Both the position numbers and the translations under genes were made by a program. Positions 1 to 7,397 of a stretch of 21,096 nucleotides of DNA are shown in pieces. Under the pieces are notes generated by a model. That model was not told the DNA's origin and searched no databases. It worked only from the letters and a program-made list of their open reading frames with translations. This DNA is from a virus, in the IMG/VR virus record IMGVR_UViG_3300037838_000122, positions 1 through 21,096 of that record. One strand, 5' to 3'. Positions within the stretch are counted from its first letter, which is position 1; each line of letters opens with the position of its first letter.

Positions 1-120
1 AATCCTCGTCGGGTGAACCTTCGTATTCATACCACCAGATAGGCTGTCGATCTCGAATGTCCCGATTGGAGAATCGAGCAGTTGAGATCTACGCTGGAAA
101 ACTCTGGGATCTACTGGCAT
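1..120 (-). CDS. Partial phage tail protein (N-terminal 40 residues)
   Basis: An ATG at 118-120 overlaps the TAA stop of the upstream adaptor gene (TAATG junction), and the frame stays open to the left window edge, giving 40 residues that begin MPVDPRVFQRRSQLL. The segment contains SGGMNTKVHPTRI, which resembles the 'GGLNT...P..I' opening seen near the N-terminus of several podovirus-type tail tube or tail stabilisation proteins. The position straight after a head-tail adaptor fits a tail completion or tail tube gene. Only the N-terminus is visible, so the call rests on one short motif plus gene order. It could be another virion protein. Confidence 0.55.
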   Translation of the reverse strand, partial: MPVDPRVFQRRSQLLDSPIGTFEIDSLSGGMNTKVHPTRI

Positions 121-1013
121 TAAACTCTCTCAGTCCGCTTGTTCATGTCAGGCATGAAGGCCCAAGTGCTATCAGATCCTAGCCTATCTCTAAGGAACCC
201 CTCAAGGAGAGTCTGATACCGCAACTCCTCTGCTTCTGCTTGAGCAAACTGACGAAGATTCCTGAGCAGGTCACTGAAAGCACCAATCACCAAGATATGC
301 TCACAGTCGAGGAGCAGATCGTCCTCGTCGTCGTCCAAGTCGCTGATCCTCGTAGAGTGCGTAATGTGCAAGGAGACAGAGGTAGGGACCGGGTGAAGCC
401 TGATAACAGCGTATCGGGCTACCTTCTCATCCCTTGACAGGCGGGCGTAAGTATCAGTGCCAAGGTCATTCGTCAAAGAAATCACACCTGAAGTGGGGGT
501 GCTTTTACTGAAATGAAGGACCGTGCTAAAGGAATGATCCAAAGATACACCAATAGGCTTCTCAGACTCTACTAGAAGACCATTAGAATCGTAGCCTCGT
601 ACTCGGTAAGTACCAGATTCGGAGCCAGCATCAGATATAGCCTTGAGATTAGATGCCGTTAAAGGTTGCTTGAAGACACCTCGATTGCCCAGACGAGAGT
701 AATACTGAGGGTTACCAGCACTCCCAATATCCTTGATATACCTCTCGGTAAGATCCTGGTCAGGCAGTGGCATGACTACTCGATTGTTGGTCCTGTCATA
801 GACCTTGATGATCTTAGCAACGCTCTGAGGAAGGCCCACTGTCTCAGTGGTAGCAGTTACGGTAGTCTCCTGAAGTAACTCAGGCCAGTTGTAGAACTGC
901 AGGATCTCCTTGTATCTCCTGTTTATGGCTTCCTTGACGACAGTTTCCTTATCCAAGTCTGTCCGGTTGGCGAAACGCAGAACCTCTCCGGCTATGTCTC
1001 CAAATGTCTTCAT
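120..1013 (-). CDS. Head-to-tail adaptor protein (SU10-adaptor-like)
   Basis: A 297-residue protein likely to sit under the portal and connect the DNA-filled head to the tail. The N-terminus (MKTFGDIAGEVLRFANR, then EAINRRYKEIL and YNWPELL at about residues 28-46) matches the helical opening of phage adaptor proteins of the SU10/gp10-like type: a short helix, an 'A(I/V)N..Y.ei' helix and a conserved W. A later C-terminal helical segment (about 235-275, HILVIGAFSDLLRNLRQFAQ) also fits this family, while the middle is beta-rich. The ATG lies one base past the TAG of the fibre gene, with AAGGA about nine bases upstream. The neighbours are tail genes on both sides. The family call comes from remembered patterns; the structural role is fairly safe. 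Confidence 0.6.
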   Translation of the reverse strand: MKTFGDIAGEVLRFANRTDLDKETVVKEAINRRYKEILQFYNWPELLQETTVTATTETVGLPQSVAKIIKVYDRTNNRVVMPLPDQDLTERYIKDIGSAGNPQYYSRLGNRGVFKQPLTASNLKAISDAGSESGTYRVRGYDSNGLLVESEKPIGVSLDHSFSTVLHFSKSTPTSGVISLTNDLGTDTYARLSRDEKVARYAVIRLHPVPTSVSLHITHSTRISDLDDDEDDLLLDCEHILVIGAFSDLLRNLRQFAQAEAEELRYQTLLEGFLRDRLGSDSTWAFMPDMNKRTERV

Positions 1014-1014
1014 G

Positions 1015-3915
1015 CTATTTTGTCCTTTGTCGGAAGGTTGAAAGCTGCCTGAATGCTTTAATCCCTAAATGGCAGCAGTTCATAACGGCATACTCGCTAA
1101 ACACTTCAACCGGAGTAGCCGCAAAATTAACTCCTGTTACCTCATAGGAACCAGTAACCGTTACTGTATTGCCCGCAAGGTTGAACCCGTATTCCCCAGC
1201 AATAGACACTTCATTGCCTGTTTGTATCCCGTAAGAACCAGTAGCACTTAACGGAGTCCCCTCCACTACTACTGCATACAAGCCTGTGGCGGAAGCCTCT
1301 CCAGATGTGCCTACAGAATAATCTCCTGGTGCAGTGGACGCTATCCCACTGGCCGATACTGCGTAGGAGCCTGTGGCTGTAGCGGCAGTTCCACTTTCAA
1401 TGAATGCGTAGGAACCCGTTGCGGGAACTGGAGACCCCGTAGATATGACCGCATAAAACCCCGTAGCCGTGGCGGTTCCAGCCGCATCCACCACATAAGA
1501 CCCGGTGGCCGCAGCAGTTCTTCCTGTTGTCAAAACCCTATAAGCACCCGTGGTCGCAACTGCTATGGCCGTACTTATAACGGCGTATGATCCCCCTGCC
1601 GAAGCAGCACCAGAGGAAATGTTAGACACATCATAAGAGCAATTAACTCGGGACTCTGTTCCTTCTATAATAACTGCATAAGAGCCTATGGATGTTGCCG
1701 GAAGGCCAGCGGTTGTTGAAGCGACATCGTAGGAACTTAATACCGCAACGACTGTACCTGCAGACACAACAGCGTATGAACCTGTAGCAGTGAGCGAGCC
1801 AGCGGTTGTTGAAGCGACATCGTAACTACCCGTTGCTATAACTGCGGGTCCAGTAGAGACAACTGCATAGTCACTTACAGCAGTTGCAATATCCCCTGTC
1901 GCCATGACTGCGTAAGTGCTTGTAGCCGTGGATACATTGCCGACACCTGTAACGGCATAGTTCCCTGTTGCGGTTACGGGAATAACTGCGGACACAACAG
2001 CGTATGATCCAGCAGCGGCTACTGGCAACCCGGTTGCTGCAACTGCATAAAAACCTGTTGCCGTTACAGAACCGCTGGTTGTCGAAAAGATATCGTAGGA
2101 ACTTAATACAGCAACAGCCGTTGCCGGAGAAGTAACGGCGTAAGTGCTAGTTGCTGTAGATTCTGTCCCTACCGAAACAACTGCATACTCACTCGAAACT
2201 GCTACACCAGTGGGAGCATAGGCAACAGCATAAGAACCTGTGGCTGGAACCGCAGTTCCTGCGGAAACAACTGCATAAAAACCTGTTGCTGTTGCAGAAC
2301 CAGCAGTTGTCGAAGAAACATCGTAGGAACTTGATACAGCAACGGCAACAGCCGTTGAAGTGACTGCATAAGCACCTGTCGAGGCTGTCACTGGCCCGAC
2401 CGATGTCACCGCATAGTCACCCGTGGCGGCTGCCGGAAGGCCGCTGGTTGTTGACGACACATCGTAGGAACTTAATACGGCAACTGATGTTCCTGTAGAG
2501 GTGACGGCATAGGAACCTGTGGCCGTGGACACGGTGCCACTTGTTGTTGCTTCGACATCGTAGGAACTCAATAACGCAACTGATGTTCCTGTCGAGGTAA
2601 CAGCGTAAGACCCGGTTGCTGTTGTCACCGTTCCTGTCGAAGTAACGGCGTAGGAACCTGTGGAGGTCTCTACCGTTCCTGTCGAGGCAACTGCATAAGC
2701 ACCCGTGGCAGTTGTGGCTGTTCCCGCAGAAGTAACTGCGTAAGAGCCTGTTGCGGTTGCCAGAGACCCCGTAAGCAAGATCGCATAAGCACCCGTTGCG
2801 GGTACGGCTGTCCCTGCAGAAGTAACTGCGTAATCACCCGTGGCAGACACCGAGCCACTTGTTGTTACTTCGACATCATAGGAACTCAATAACGCAACTG
2901 ATGTTCCTGTAGCAGTCACCGCATAGTCACTCGTGGCAGTCGTCGGGCTTCCAGTGGAAGTTACTGCATAGGAGCCAGTGGCAGTGACGGGGGTTCCTGC
3001 GGTGGTGCCACCAGACAACTCGGCAAAAAACATCGACATTGAAATGCCAGAGTTGGTGTCTGCTCCCGTATCCCAACCGTAGTAGGAAGAACCCGTGGAT
3101 GTCCAGTTCCCATTGAAGGCAGAAAAAGACCCTGCCCCGCTATACTTCTTGAAAAACCATGTGAGTTGATGCTTGGAAGCGATAATCGACTGTCCACCAA
3201 TGGTTGTCCCGCTGAGGTGCCAAGTAGCCGTCGAGTCAACGCTCGTCGATCCGGTGCCCACCGGGCTTGCTGTTGGATCTATCGCTGTCCCTCTTCTGAT
3301 TGCACAGAAAAAGACATTCATAAACTCGTTGCCGACAGTCCCCAGTCTCCATGCACCAGAGAGTCCATTGTTGTCGCTGGGTTGTCGCCACTCATAATCT
3401 GCTTGGTCCGGCATAATAAACGATGAAGACCTGCAAGCATCTCTCATGTCAGTTTCAAGGGAAGTATCCGCTCCCCTGACCACGAAGCACTTGAGTTGCC
3501 TTGGAGCGTTGCCACCGCCGGAAGCAGACGCATCGGAATATAAAACGGTCTGAGCAGTACCTCCCGATCCTGCAAGTGCGTGACTACTGGTTATGGGCAA
3601 GACCCAGATCCCCATCGCCTGTCGCCCACCATTACTGGTCGCTCTCTGATAGCCAAAATCCAAGAAGTCGGCGGTGGCAGTCCCCCCGGCACTTGTCGTG
3701 TAACTAGCAACTTGACCAGTCACATGGATTGGATACCCGCCAGCATTACCCGGATCGAGACTATTGCCGTTTCTTTCTTCGGTATGCTGAAGCACTAGAT
3801 AATCGCCAGCAACCAAGGCACCTGTTGCTCCAACTGAGTCGATTGTCAGGCTCAACGAAGCCGAAGTTGCTGCGGCCTGTAGGTTGCCTTGTAGATCCAG
3901 CACCTCAAGTGCCAT
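1015..3915 (-). CDS. Giant repeat-built tail fibre / adhesin
   Basis: A 966-residue structural protein. The frame is open further upstream, but I choose the ATG at 3913-3915 because it overlaps the LamG gene stop (TGATGGCACTT), the same junction used between the decoration and protease genes. Residues 1 to about 305 form a globular domain rich in G, S, T, W and Y (for example LTWFFKKYSGAGSFSAFNGN, SSYYGWDTG). From there on, about 42 tandem units of 14-17 residues follow, with consensus G-T-x-V-x-A-T-G-S-Y-A-V-x-S-T, ending in a short tail with a Cys pair (NCC) and a basic end. Such Thr/Ser/Gly/Val repeats usually make an extended beta shaft. The N-terminal domain probably attaches to the virion or the ligand. 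Cell attachment is inferred from its place among tail genes. No family is recognised for the repeat. Confidence 0.7.
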   Translation of the reverse strand: MALEVLDLQGNLQAAATSASLSLTIDSVGATGALVAGDYLVLQHTEERNGNSLDPGNAGGYPIHVTGQVASYTTSAGGTATADFLDFGYQRATSNGGRQAMGIWVLPITSSHALAGSGGTAQTVLYSDASASGGGNAPRQLKCFVVRGADTSLETDMRDACRSSSFIMPDQADYEWRQPSDNNGLSGAWRLGTVGNEFMNVFFCAIRRGTAIDPTASPVGTGSTSVDSTATWHLSGTTIGGQSIIASKHQLTWFFKKYSGAGSFSAFNGNWTSTGSSYYGWDTGADTNSGISMSMFFAELSGGTTAGTPVTATGSYAVTSTGSPTTATSDYAVTATGTSVALLSSYDVEVTTSGSVSATGDYAVTSAGTAVPATGAYAILLTGSLATATGSYAVTSAGTATTATGAYAVASTGTVETSTGSYAVTSTGTVTTATGSYAVTSTGTSVALLSSYDVEATTSGTVSTATGSYAVTSTGTSVAVLSSYDVSSTTSGLPAAATGDYAVTSVGPVTASTGAYAVTSTAVAVAVSSSYDVSSTTAGSATATGFYAVVSAGTAVPATGSYAVAYAPTGVAVSSEYAVVSVGTESTATSTYAVTSPATAVAVLSSYDIFSTTSGSVTATGFYAVAATGLPVAAAGSYAVVSAVIPVTATGNYAVTGVGNVSTATSTYAVMATGDIATAVSDYAVVSTGPAVIATGSYDVASTTAGSLTATGSYAVVSAGTVVAVLSSYDVASTTAGLPATSIGSYAVIIEGTESRVNCSYDVSNISSGAASAGGSYAVISTAIAVATTGAYRVLTTGRTAAATGSYVVDAAGTATATGFYAVISTGSPVPATGSYAFIESGTAATATGSYAVSASGIASTAPGDYSVGTSGEASATGLYAVVVEGTPLSATGSYGIQTGNEVSIAGEYGFNLAGNTVTVTGSYEVTGVNFAATPVEVFSEYAVMNCCHLGIKAFRQLSTFRQRTK
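1084..2997 (-). repeat. About 42 tandem 42-51 bp coding repeats (15-residue units)
   Basis: The C-terminal two thirds of the fibre gene is a tandem array averaging 15.2 codons per unit over 638 codons. There are two kinds: a common 14-15 residue 'TGSYAVTST' type and a longer 17 residue 'SSYDVSSTTSG' type placed irregularly among them. DNA divergence is uneven. Positions 2536-2592 and 2854-2910 match at 55 of 57 bases (differences at 2549/2867 and 2560/2878), and 1705-1731 equals 1798-1824 over 27 bases, which suggests recent internal duplication or conversion. Confidence 0.9.
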
Positions 3916-5054
3916 CAGGTCACCGTCAGTTCTACTGTCAGCGTTCCTGGACTCTGGCATTTGGTCACATAGAAGGTGATCTGCTCACCTTGGGCTGCAC
4001 TGTAACTGACGGACGGACTCACCCCATAAGTGCTTGCACAAGTGATGTCTGTTGCCAATAGATACGACGAAGCATAGGGGTCTGTCGATTTGTATGGGTG
4101 AGCCGCCGGTAGAGAGTTGGAAGCCCCTGACCCCCAGTATTTATGGGCTAGATATCCTTCGATCTTCTGCCTGATTTCAGTGGAGACTACACCCTCAAAG
4201 AAGATCAACTCAGAGATGGTACCGTTCAATCTCCGTAACTGCGGGGATCCGCCTCTATCTCTTCCGAGGACAGCCATCCCGTTGTAGGTCCAGCCTCCGG
4301 TCAAAGAGTTTATCGTGATAGACTGATCGGTATATAAAGCGGTGCCGTCAACCCACTCAGACAAAATGGATTTTGTACCGGTATCTTCCCCACACACCAA
4401 TACTCTCATTTCGTCGTTGCCGAGGTCTGGGTCTTGATAGTTAAATTCATTCCCTGAGTCGTTCCTCACTCTGAGGTCTCCCCCTTTGTGGCCCCAGGTC
4501 GAGTTCCAGGCAGTGTCCCCGATGTCGTATGTGCCAATTATTGGAGAATTGTTAGACGATGTGTAATCTCCGATCACTGCAAACACAGAGAAAGCCGCAT
4601 CGTAAGGAAGAGAGTAGGTTCCTAAGTAGCCAGTGAGGTACTGCGTTCCGTCGAAGTCGATGCCTTCGTTTGAGCCGGGACCAGTTACCGTCTTGTAAAG
4701 AGGCTCATCCCCTGAAGATGTCTGCCTGAAAACTGCCTGATCTTTATCCCACGACCTCCATACACTAACGGCATCTCCATCAGAGGCACCGGCAGGGGAG
4801 CCAACATCCTCGGCCCTGAAGTGCCAGAGCATTTCCCCATTGTCGTCGTAATCAGAATCATCCATGAGGGGGGCATTCGGTGTACTCATCTTCAGGTTGA
4901 AGGCAGCAGTACCCGAAGAAATCTTGGCTCGGACTCCAGTGATGGTCTTGCCGGAACCACGCCAAAGAGCTGTTGATCCAACGGCACCATGACTCGTCAA
5001 ACCGGGATGGCAGTTTTCAAAGGTGTACTCATAAACAGCCATTTCACCGCCCAT
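3915..5054 (-). CDS. LamG/concanavalin-like domain tail fibre protein
   Basis: A 379-residue virion protein with a laminin-G/concanavalin-A-like jelly roll in the middle (about residues 85-320). Visible marks are the 'LWHFRAEDV' opening, the 'GIDFDGTQYLTGYLG' strand pair, 'AAFSVFAVIGDY', and the closing 'ISELIFFEGVVS..RQKIEGYLAHKYW....LPAAHPYKS', a signature of LamG domains in fibre and surface proteins, which commonly bind carbohydrate. Residues 320-379 form a beta-rich tail. The start could be the ATG at 5054 or the one four codons later (5042, MAVYEY), and neither has a strong ribosome site. It lies just before the repeat fibre with a TGATG junction, so the two are probably co-translated and may form one appendage. 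Host receptor binding is inferred. Confidence 0.7.
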   Translation of the reverse strand: MGGEMAVYEYTFENCHPGLTSHGAVGSTALWRGSGKTITGVRAKISSGTAAFNLKMSTPNAPLMDDSDYDDNGEMLWHFRAEDVGSPAGASDGDAVSVWRSWDKDQAVFRQTSSGDEPLYKTVTGPGSNEGIDFDGTQYLTGYLGTYSLPYDAAFSVFAVIGDYTSSNNSPIIGTYDIGDTAWNSTWGHKGGDLRVRNDSGNEFNYQDPDLGNDEMRVLVCGEDTGTKSILSEWVDGTALYTDQSITINSLTGGWTYNGMAVLGRDRGGSPQLRRLNGTISELIFFEGVVSTEIRQKIEGYLAHKYWGSGASNSLPAAHPYKSTDPYASSYLLATDITCASTYGVSPSVSYSAAQGEQITFYVTKCQSPGTLTVELTVT

Positions 5055-5088
5055 CTTTCTCTTCTATAGCACTGGTTGTGAAAGATAG

Positions 5089-5128
5089 ATCCCCGGAGAG
5101 ATCGGAGGTGTAAAATCCCTCCGGGGAT
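5089..5128 (-). promoter_or_regulatory. Intercistronic hairpin between structural and fibre genes
   Basis: ATCCCCGGAG (5089-5098) and CTCCGGGGAT (5119-5128) form a perfect 10-bp inverted repeat with a 20-base loop, in the only sizeable gap (5055-5148) of the left block. A competing shorter stem is possible: CGGAG (5103-5107) can pair with CTCCG (5119-5123). On the minus-strand transcript the hairpin is followed by UCUAUCUUUC, a weak U-rich tract. It may act as a leaky terminator, an RNA-processing site or a stability element lowering fibre expression relative to capsid. Confidence 0.6.
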
Positions 5129-5148
5129 TGGCAAAGAAGATATCAAAA

Positions 5149-5562
5149 TCAGTTCAGGGTGAGTGTGAGGTTCCCCAGACTGATTTTTGCTTGGTCTCCA
5201 TTTCCGACAGTGACACTGCTGATCGCAGTGTGGAACAAGATTGTTCCAGCAGTCGTGTTCACTGTCCCAGTGTTACAAATTGCGATGTGGGTGATTGCCC
5301 CCCAGCTAGCAGTGGCAGTTGTCCAGGTGATGTCAGCATTAGAGGTCGCAACCCTCAGTGCTGGATTCACCGTGAATGCTCCCGCCAGTGCTTGCCTGGT
5401 GTATGCACTGGCGGTGGTGGTTACCTCATTTGCTGGGGTGCCGTCAGACCCTGGATCTCCAGTAAAGAGACCGATGTACAAGGCTCCCGCTCCTGTAACA
5501 GCATTCCCCTCGATCAGATAATCAAGGACATCACCAGCACCCGTGACAGTGAAATCAGTCAT
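5149..5562 (-). CDS. Gp80-like phage structural (tail/fibre-associated) protein
   Basis: A 137-residue protein matching a widespread phage structural family: N-terminal 'DVLDYLIEG', 'LYIGLFTGDPGSDG' (28-41), 'NEVTTTASAYTRQAL' (45-59), 'SNADITWTTATASWGAITHIAI' around 74-95, and a C-terminal 'GTILFHTAI....VGNGDQAKISLGNLTLTLN'. Family members (Gp80-like in cyanophage and mycobacteriophage-type genomes) are small beta-rich virion proteins of unsettled exact place, variously named tail or head fibre. The gene follows the capsid gene and has an exceptionally strong ribosome binding site, so high expression is likely. I am confident of the family pattern and less so of the role. Confidence 0.65.
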   Translation of the reverse strand: MTDFTVTGAGDVLDYLIEGNAVTGAGALYIGLFTGDPGSDGTPANEVTTTASAYTRQALAGAFTVNPALRVATSNADITWTTATASWGAITHIAICNTGTVNTTAGTILFHTAISSVTVGNGDQAKISLGNLTLTLN

Positions 5563-5563
5563 T

Positions 5564-5574
5564 GATCACCTCCT
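5564..5574 (-). promoter_or_regulatory. Extended Shine-Dalgarno for the Gp80-like gene
   Basis: The minus strand reads AGGAGGTGATC six bases before the ATG, counted from GGAGG. This matches 11 bases of the sequence complementary to the usual bacterial 16S rRNA 3' end, and it overlaps the capsid gene stop codon (TAG at 5573-5575). It predicts very high translation and coupling to the capsid gene. Confidence 0.8.
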
Positions 5575-6511
5575 ATGTGAGAACATTCTGGATGGCGTAC
5601 TGCCAGTAAGCAGTGCCGACATTCCGAGAAACCTTGACCCCGTACTGATGCATATCAGAGTTGAACTCGAGGTCAGATCCTTCAGCCAGTGCAGTGATCT
5701 GTGGAGCAGTCTCCTCCTGCAAGATGAATGACTTGCTCGGGGAGTCTGCACGGAACAGATAAAAGGTCACAGCATTTGTGAGCCTGGGATTCACCACAAA
5801 ACTCACATTGTATCCAGCCAGGTTCACTAGGGTATTCGTCCTGGAGGAACTGCCATCAACGATCACGGAGTCAGTCAATGCTGCTGCTGTAACAGAGAAC
5901 AGAGCTGCTGGAACCATACAAACAAAGTTCCGAGCCTCTGTGTTCATTGGCTCACCCTGATCATCTTTGAATCCAAGAGCCTGTTGGATAGCTGCGATGA
6001 CCGCAGATTCCATCTCAGCTGCTGTGGGAGTAGATCCAGCCATCGCTGGAACCAGAGCATTGTCCTGGGTTCCGCTGTCACCCTCAGTGTGACCAGTTCC
6101 GAAGAATGCAGTTCCATCGTAAGCATTCCCAGGAGTGACGATGAGATCAGTGAGAAGTTTGGTCCAGTGCTGCGATGCTCTGACTGCCAACTCCGAGATT
6201 CTCAGCTGGATCTGGTCGGTTTTGTCTCGACGAATCTCCTCGACAAGCACCTGCAAGGTACTCTCAAAACGCTTGTTTTGGATGGTGATTCCGTTGGTGC
6301 GGAATCCTTTGGCATTTCGACCACCCAGCCATTCTGTGAGTGGTGCGGTCATTCCGAGCCATTTGTATTCTTCGCTGGATTGATTGCTGGCGACACTCAT
6401 CGCAATCGCATCCACCCATCCTGGAGGAGAAGTTTCCTCCAGAGCTGTGGCCAGTCGTCCGATGATCGCTCTCGATCCGAGGGGAGCTGCTCCACCTGTA
6501 AAGTCTGCCAT
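5573..6511 (-). CDS. Major capsid protein, Mu gpT-like
   Basis: A 312-residue shell protein. The arrangement 'YKWLGMTAPLTEWLGGRNAKGF' (about 49-70), then 'NGITIQNKRFESTLQVLVEEIRRDK' and 'QIQLRISELAVRASQHWTKLLTDLI' (about 100-124), is the hallmark of the Mu-like major head subunit gpT family (HK97 fold). The family also typically has the 'YDGTAFFGTGHT' segment and the C-terminal 'GVKVSRNVGTAYWQYAI' seen here. The length fits Mu gpT (about 305). A preceding AAAGGG serves as ribosome site. It sits between decoration and tail-side genes, as expected. Capsid identity is strong by sequence pattern and synteny. Confidence 0.85.
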   Translation of the reverse strand: MADFTGGAAPLGSRAIIGRLATALEETSPPGWVDAIAMSVASNQSSEEYKWLGMTAPLTEWLGGRNAKGFRTNGITIQNKRFESTLQVLVEEIRRDKTDQIQLRISELAVRASQHWTKLLTDLIVTPGNAYDGTAFFGTGHTEGDSGTQDNALVPAMAGSTPTAAEMESAVIAAIQQALGFKDDQGEPMNTEARNFVCMVPAALFSVTAAALTDSVIVDGSSSRTNTLVNLAGYNVSFVVNPRLTNAVTFYLFRADSPSKSFILQEETAPQITALAEGSDLEFNSDMHQYGVKVSRNVGTAYWQYAIQNVLT

Positions 6512-6537
6512 CTTGATTTCCCTTTCAGTTCAAGAGG

Positions 6538-6954
6538 TTAACGGTTGCTGACTGCATCCGCTGAGAAGTAAACCTGGCAAGTGGTGCCAGTGACATGACG
6601 CAAGACCTTGCCGATTGGCAGGTTGTCGGTCGAAGTCAGAGTGAAAGTTCCATCGTCTGTTGCGTAGACCGCTACGCCAACAGAAGCAGCTGAGGCACCA
6701 ACCGCATCGATGGTCACCACTCCCTGGGAAACAACTCGAACCTTCTCACCACCAGAAGCAGTGGAGACAATACCCCGTAAGGCAAATCCACCAAATCCAG
6801 AGGTGCCGGTTCCGTCATAGGGTTGAGCCAACCCTGAAGCCAACTCAATGCATGAGCCTTCATAGGTGGTCGTACTCGCAACCGCTGTGATGTCATTGAT
6901 GACAGGCTCAATCCCTGCCTCATAGGTCCGTGCAGTGTCTGCTGCAAGTGCCAT
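6538..6954 (-). CDS. Head decoration protein
   Basis: A 138-residue Gly/Ala/Thr/Val-rich beta protein located between protease/scaffold and capsid, the position of decoration (gpD-like) genes. The sequence 'GSCIELASG.AQPYDGTGTSGFGGFALRGIV' followed by 'VRVVSQGVVTIDAVGASAASVGVAVYATDDGTFTLTSTD' and 'IGKVLRHV' resembles small capsid cementing proteins that accompany gpT-type shells (DUF2190-like set): a beta-barrel with 'GvavYatDDgtft'. It should stabilise the expanded capsid from outside. The start ATG overlaps the protease stop by one base (TGATG). Confidence 0.65.
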   Translation of the reverse strand: MALAADTARTYEAGIEPVINDITAVASTTTYEGSCIELASGLAQPYDGTGTSGFGGFALRGIVSTASGGEKVRVVSQGVVTIDAVGASAASVGVAVYATDDGTFTLTSTDNLPIGKVLRHVTGTTCQVYFSADAVSNR

Positions 6955-7397
6955 CAGATTCTCCCATCAGAGGGTTTGATCGATCCCCCAGAGATTCCTT
7001 TTTTGTAATTGATGTAGAACTTGGACTCTCCAAATTCTCCCTGGATGTTCTTGTCATTCTGGAACTCTGCAAGCCAACGATCCTCATCATTCATCGGAGT
7101 CTCTTCGACCTCGACTTCCATCCCAGCTGGTGCCGGAGATTCAGTGATGATGGTGGAGAGTCGATCTTCCATCCTGGACTTGACATCAGAAAGCAATGCT
7201 CCCTGTGCCTCTTCCAAACTGACTCCACTCTCGATGAGGTTCTTTGCCAGTTCATCTTGCCCGGTACATTTGGCACTCAGGATCTGGCTGATCCTTCCCC
7301 GCTCCTTCTCAACAGCAAGCTCTACATCGCTCTTTGTTGGGATTGCTTCTTCCGTGATCTCTGGTTCGAGATCTACTGGCTCGAGATTGTCGGACAT
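6954..7397 (-). CDS. Nested in-frame scaffold protein (internal start)
   Basis: An internal ATG at 7395-7397 (Met200 of the protease gene) is preceded on the minus strand by AAGGAGG at 7403-7409 with a five-base spacer, as good a ribosome site as any in the window. It would yield a separate 147-residue acidic protein, MSDNLEPVDLEPEITEEAIP to the common C-terminus, rich in E and predicted helix (about residues 22-80). This is the layout of lambda C and Nu3, where the scaffold is translated from inside the protease gene. The start is seen in the sequence; expression is inferred. Confidence 0.65.
   Translation of the reverse strand: MSDNLEPVDLEPEITEEAIPTKSDVELAVEKERGRISQILSAKCTGQDELAKNLIESGVSLEEAQGALLSDVKSRMEDRLSTIITESPAPAGMEVEVEETPMNDEDRWLAEFQNDKNIQGEFGESKFYINYKKGISGGSIKPSDGRI

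Noticed and set aside
1084-2997. Short regular repeats resembling a CRISPR or satellite array
   Set aside because: The period is a multiple of three, the units are translated in one open frame with conserved residues, and the spacing lacks unique spacers. It is a coding repeat.
3916-3960. Upstream start of the repeat fibre at 3960
   Set aside because: It would overlap the LamG gene by 46 bases; the ATG at 3915 forms the same TGATG junction seen elsewhere in the operon.
5128-5565. 145-residue plus-strand open frame opposite the Gp80-like gene
   Set aside because: Cys/Ser-rich antisense translation; the minus-strand gene has family motifs and a strong ribosome site.
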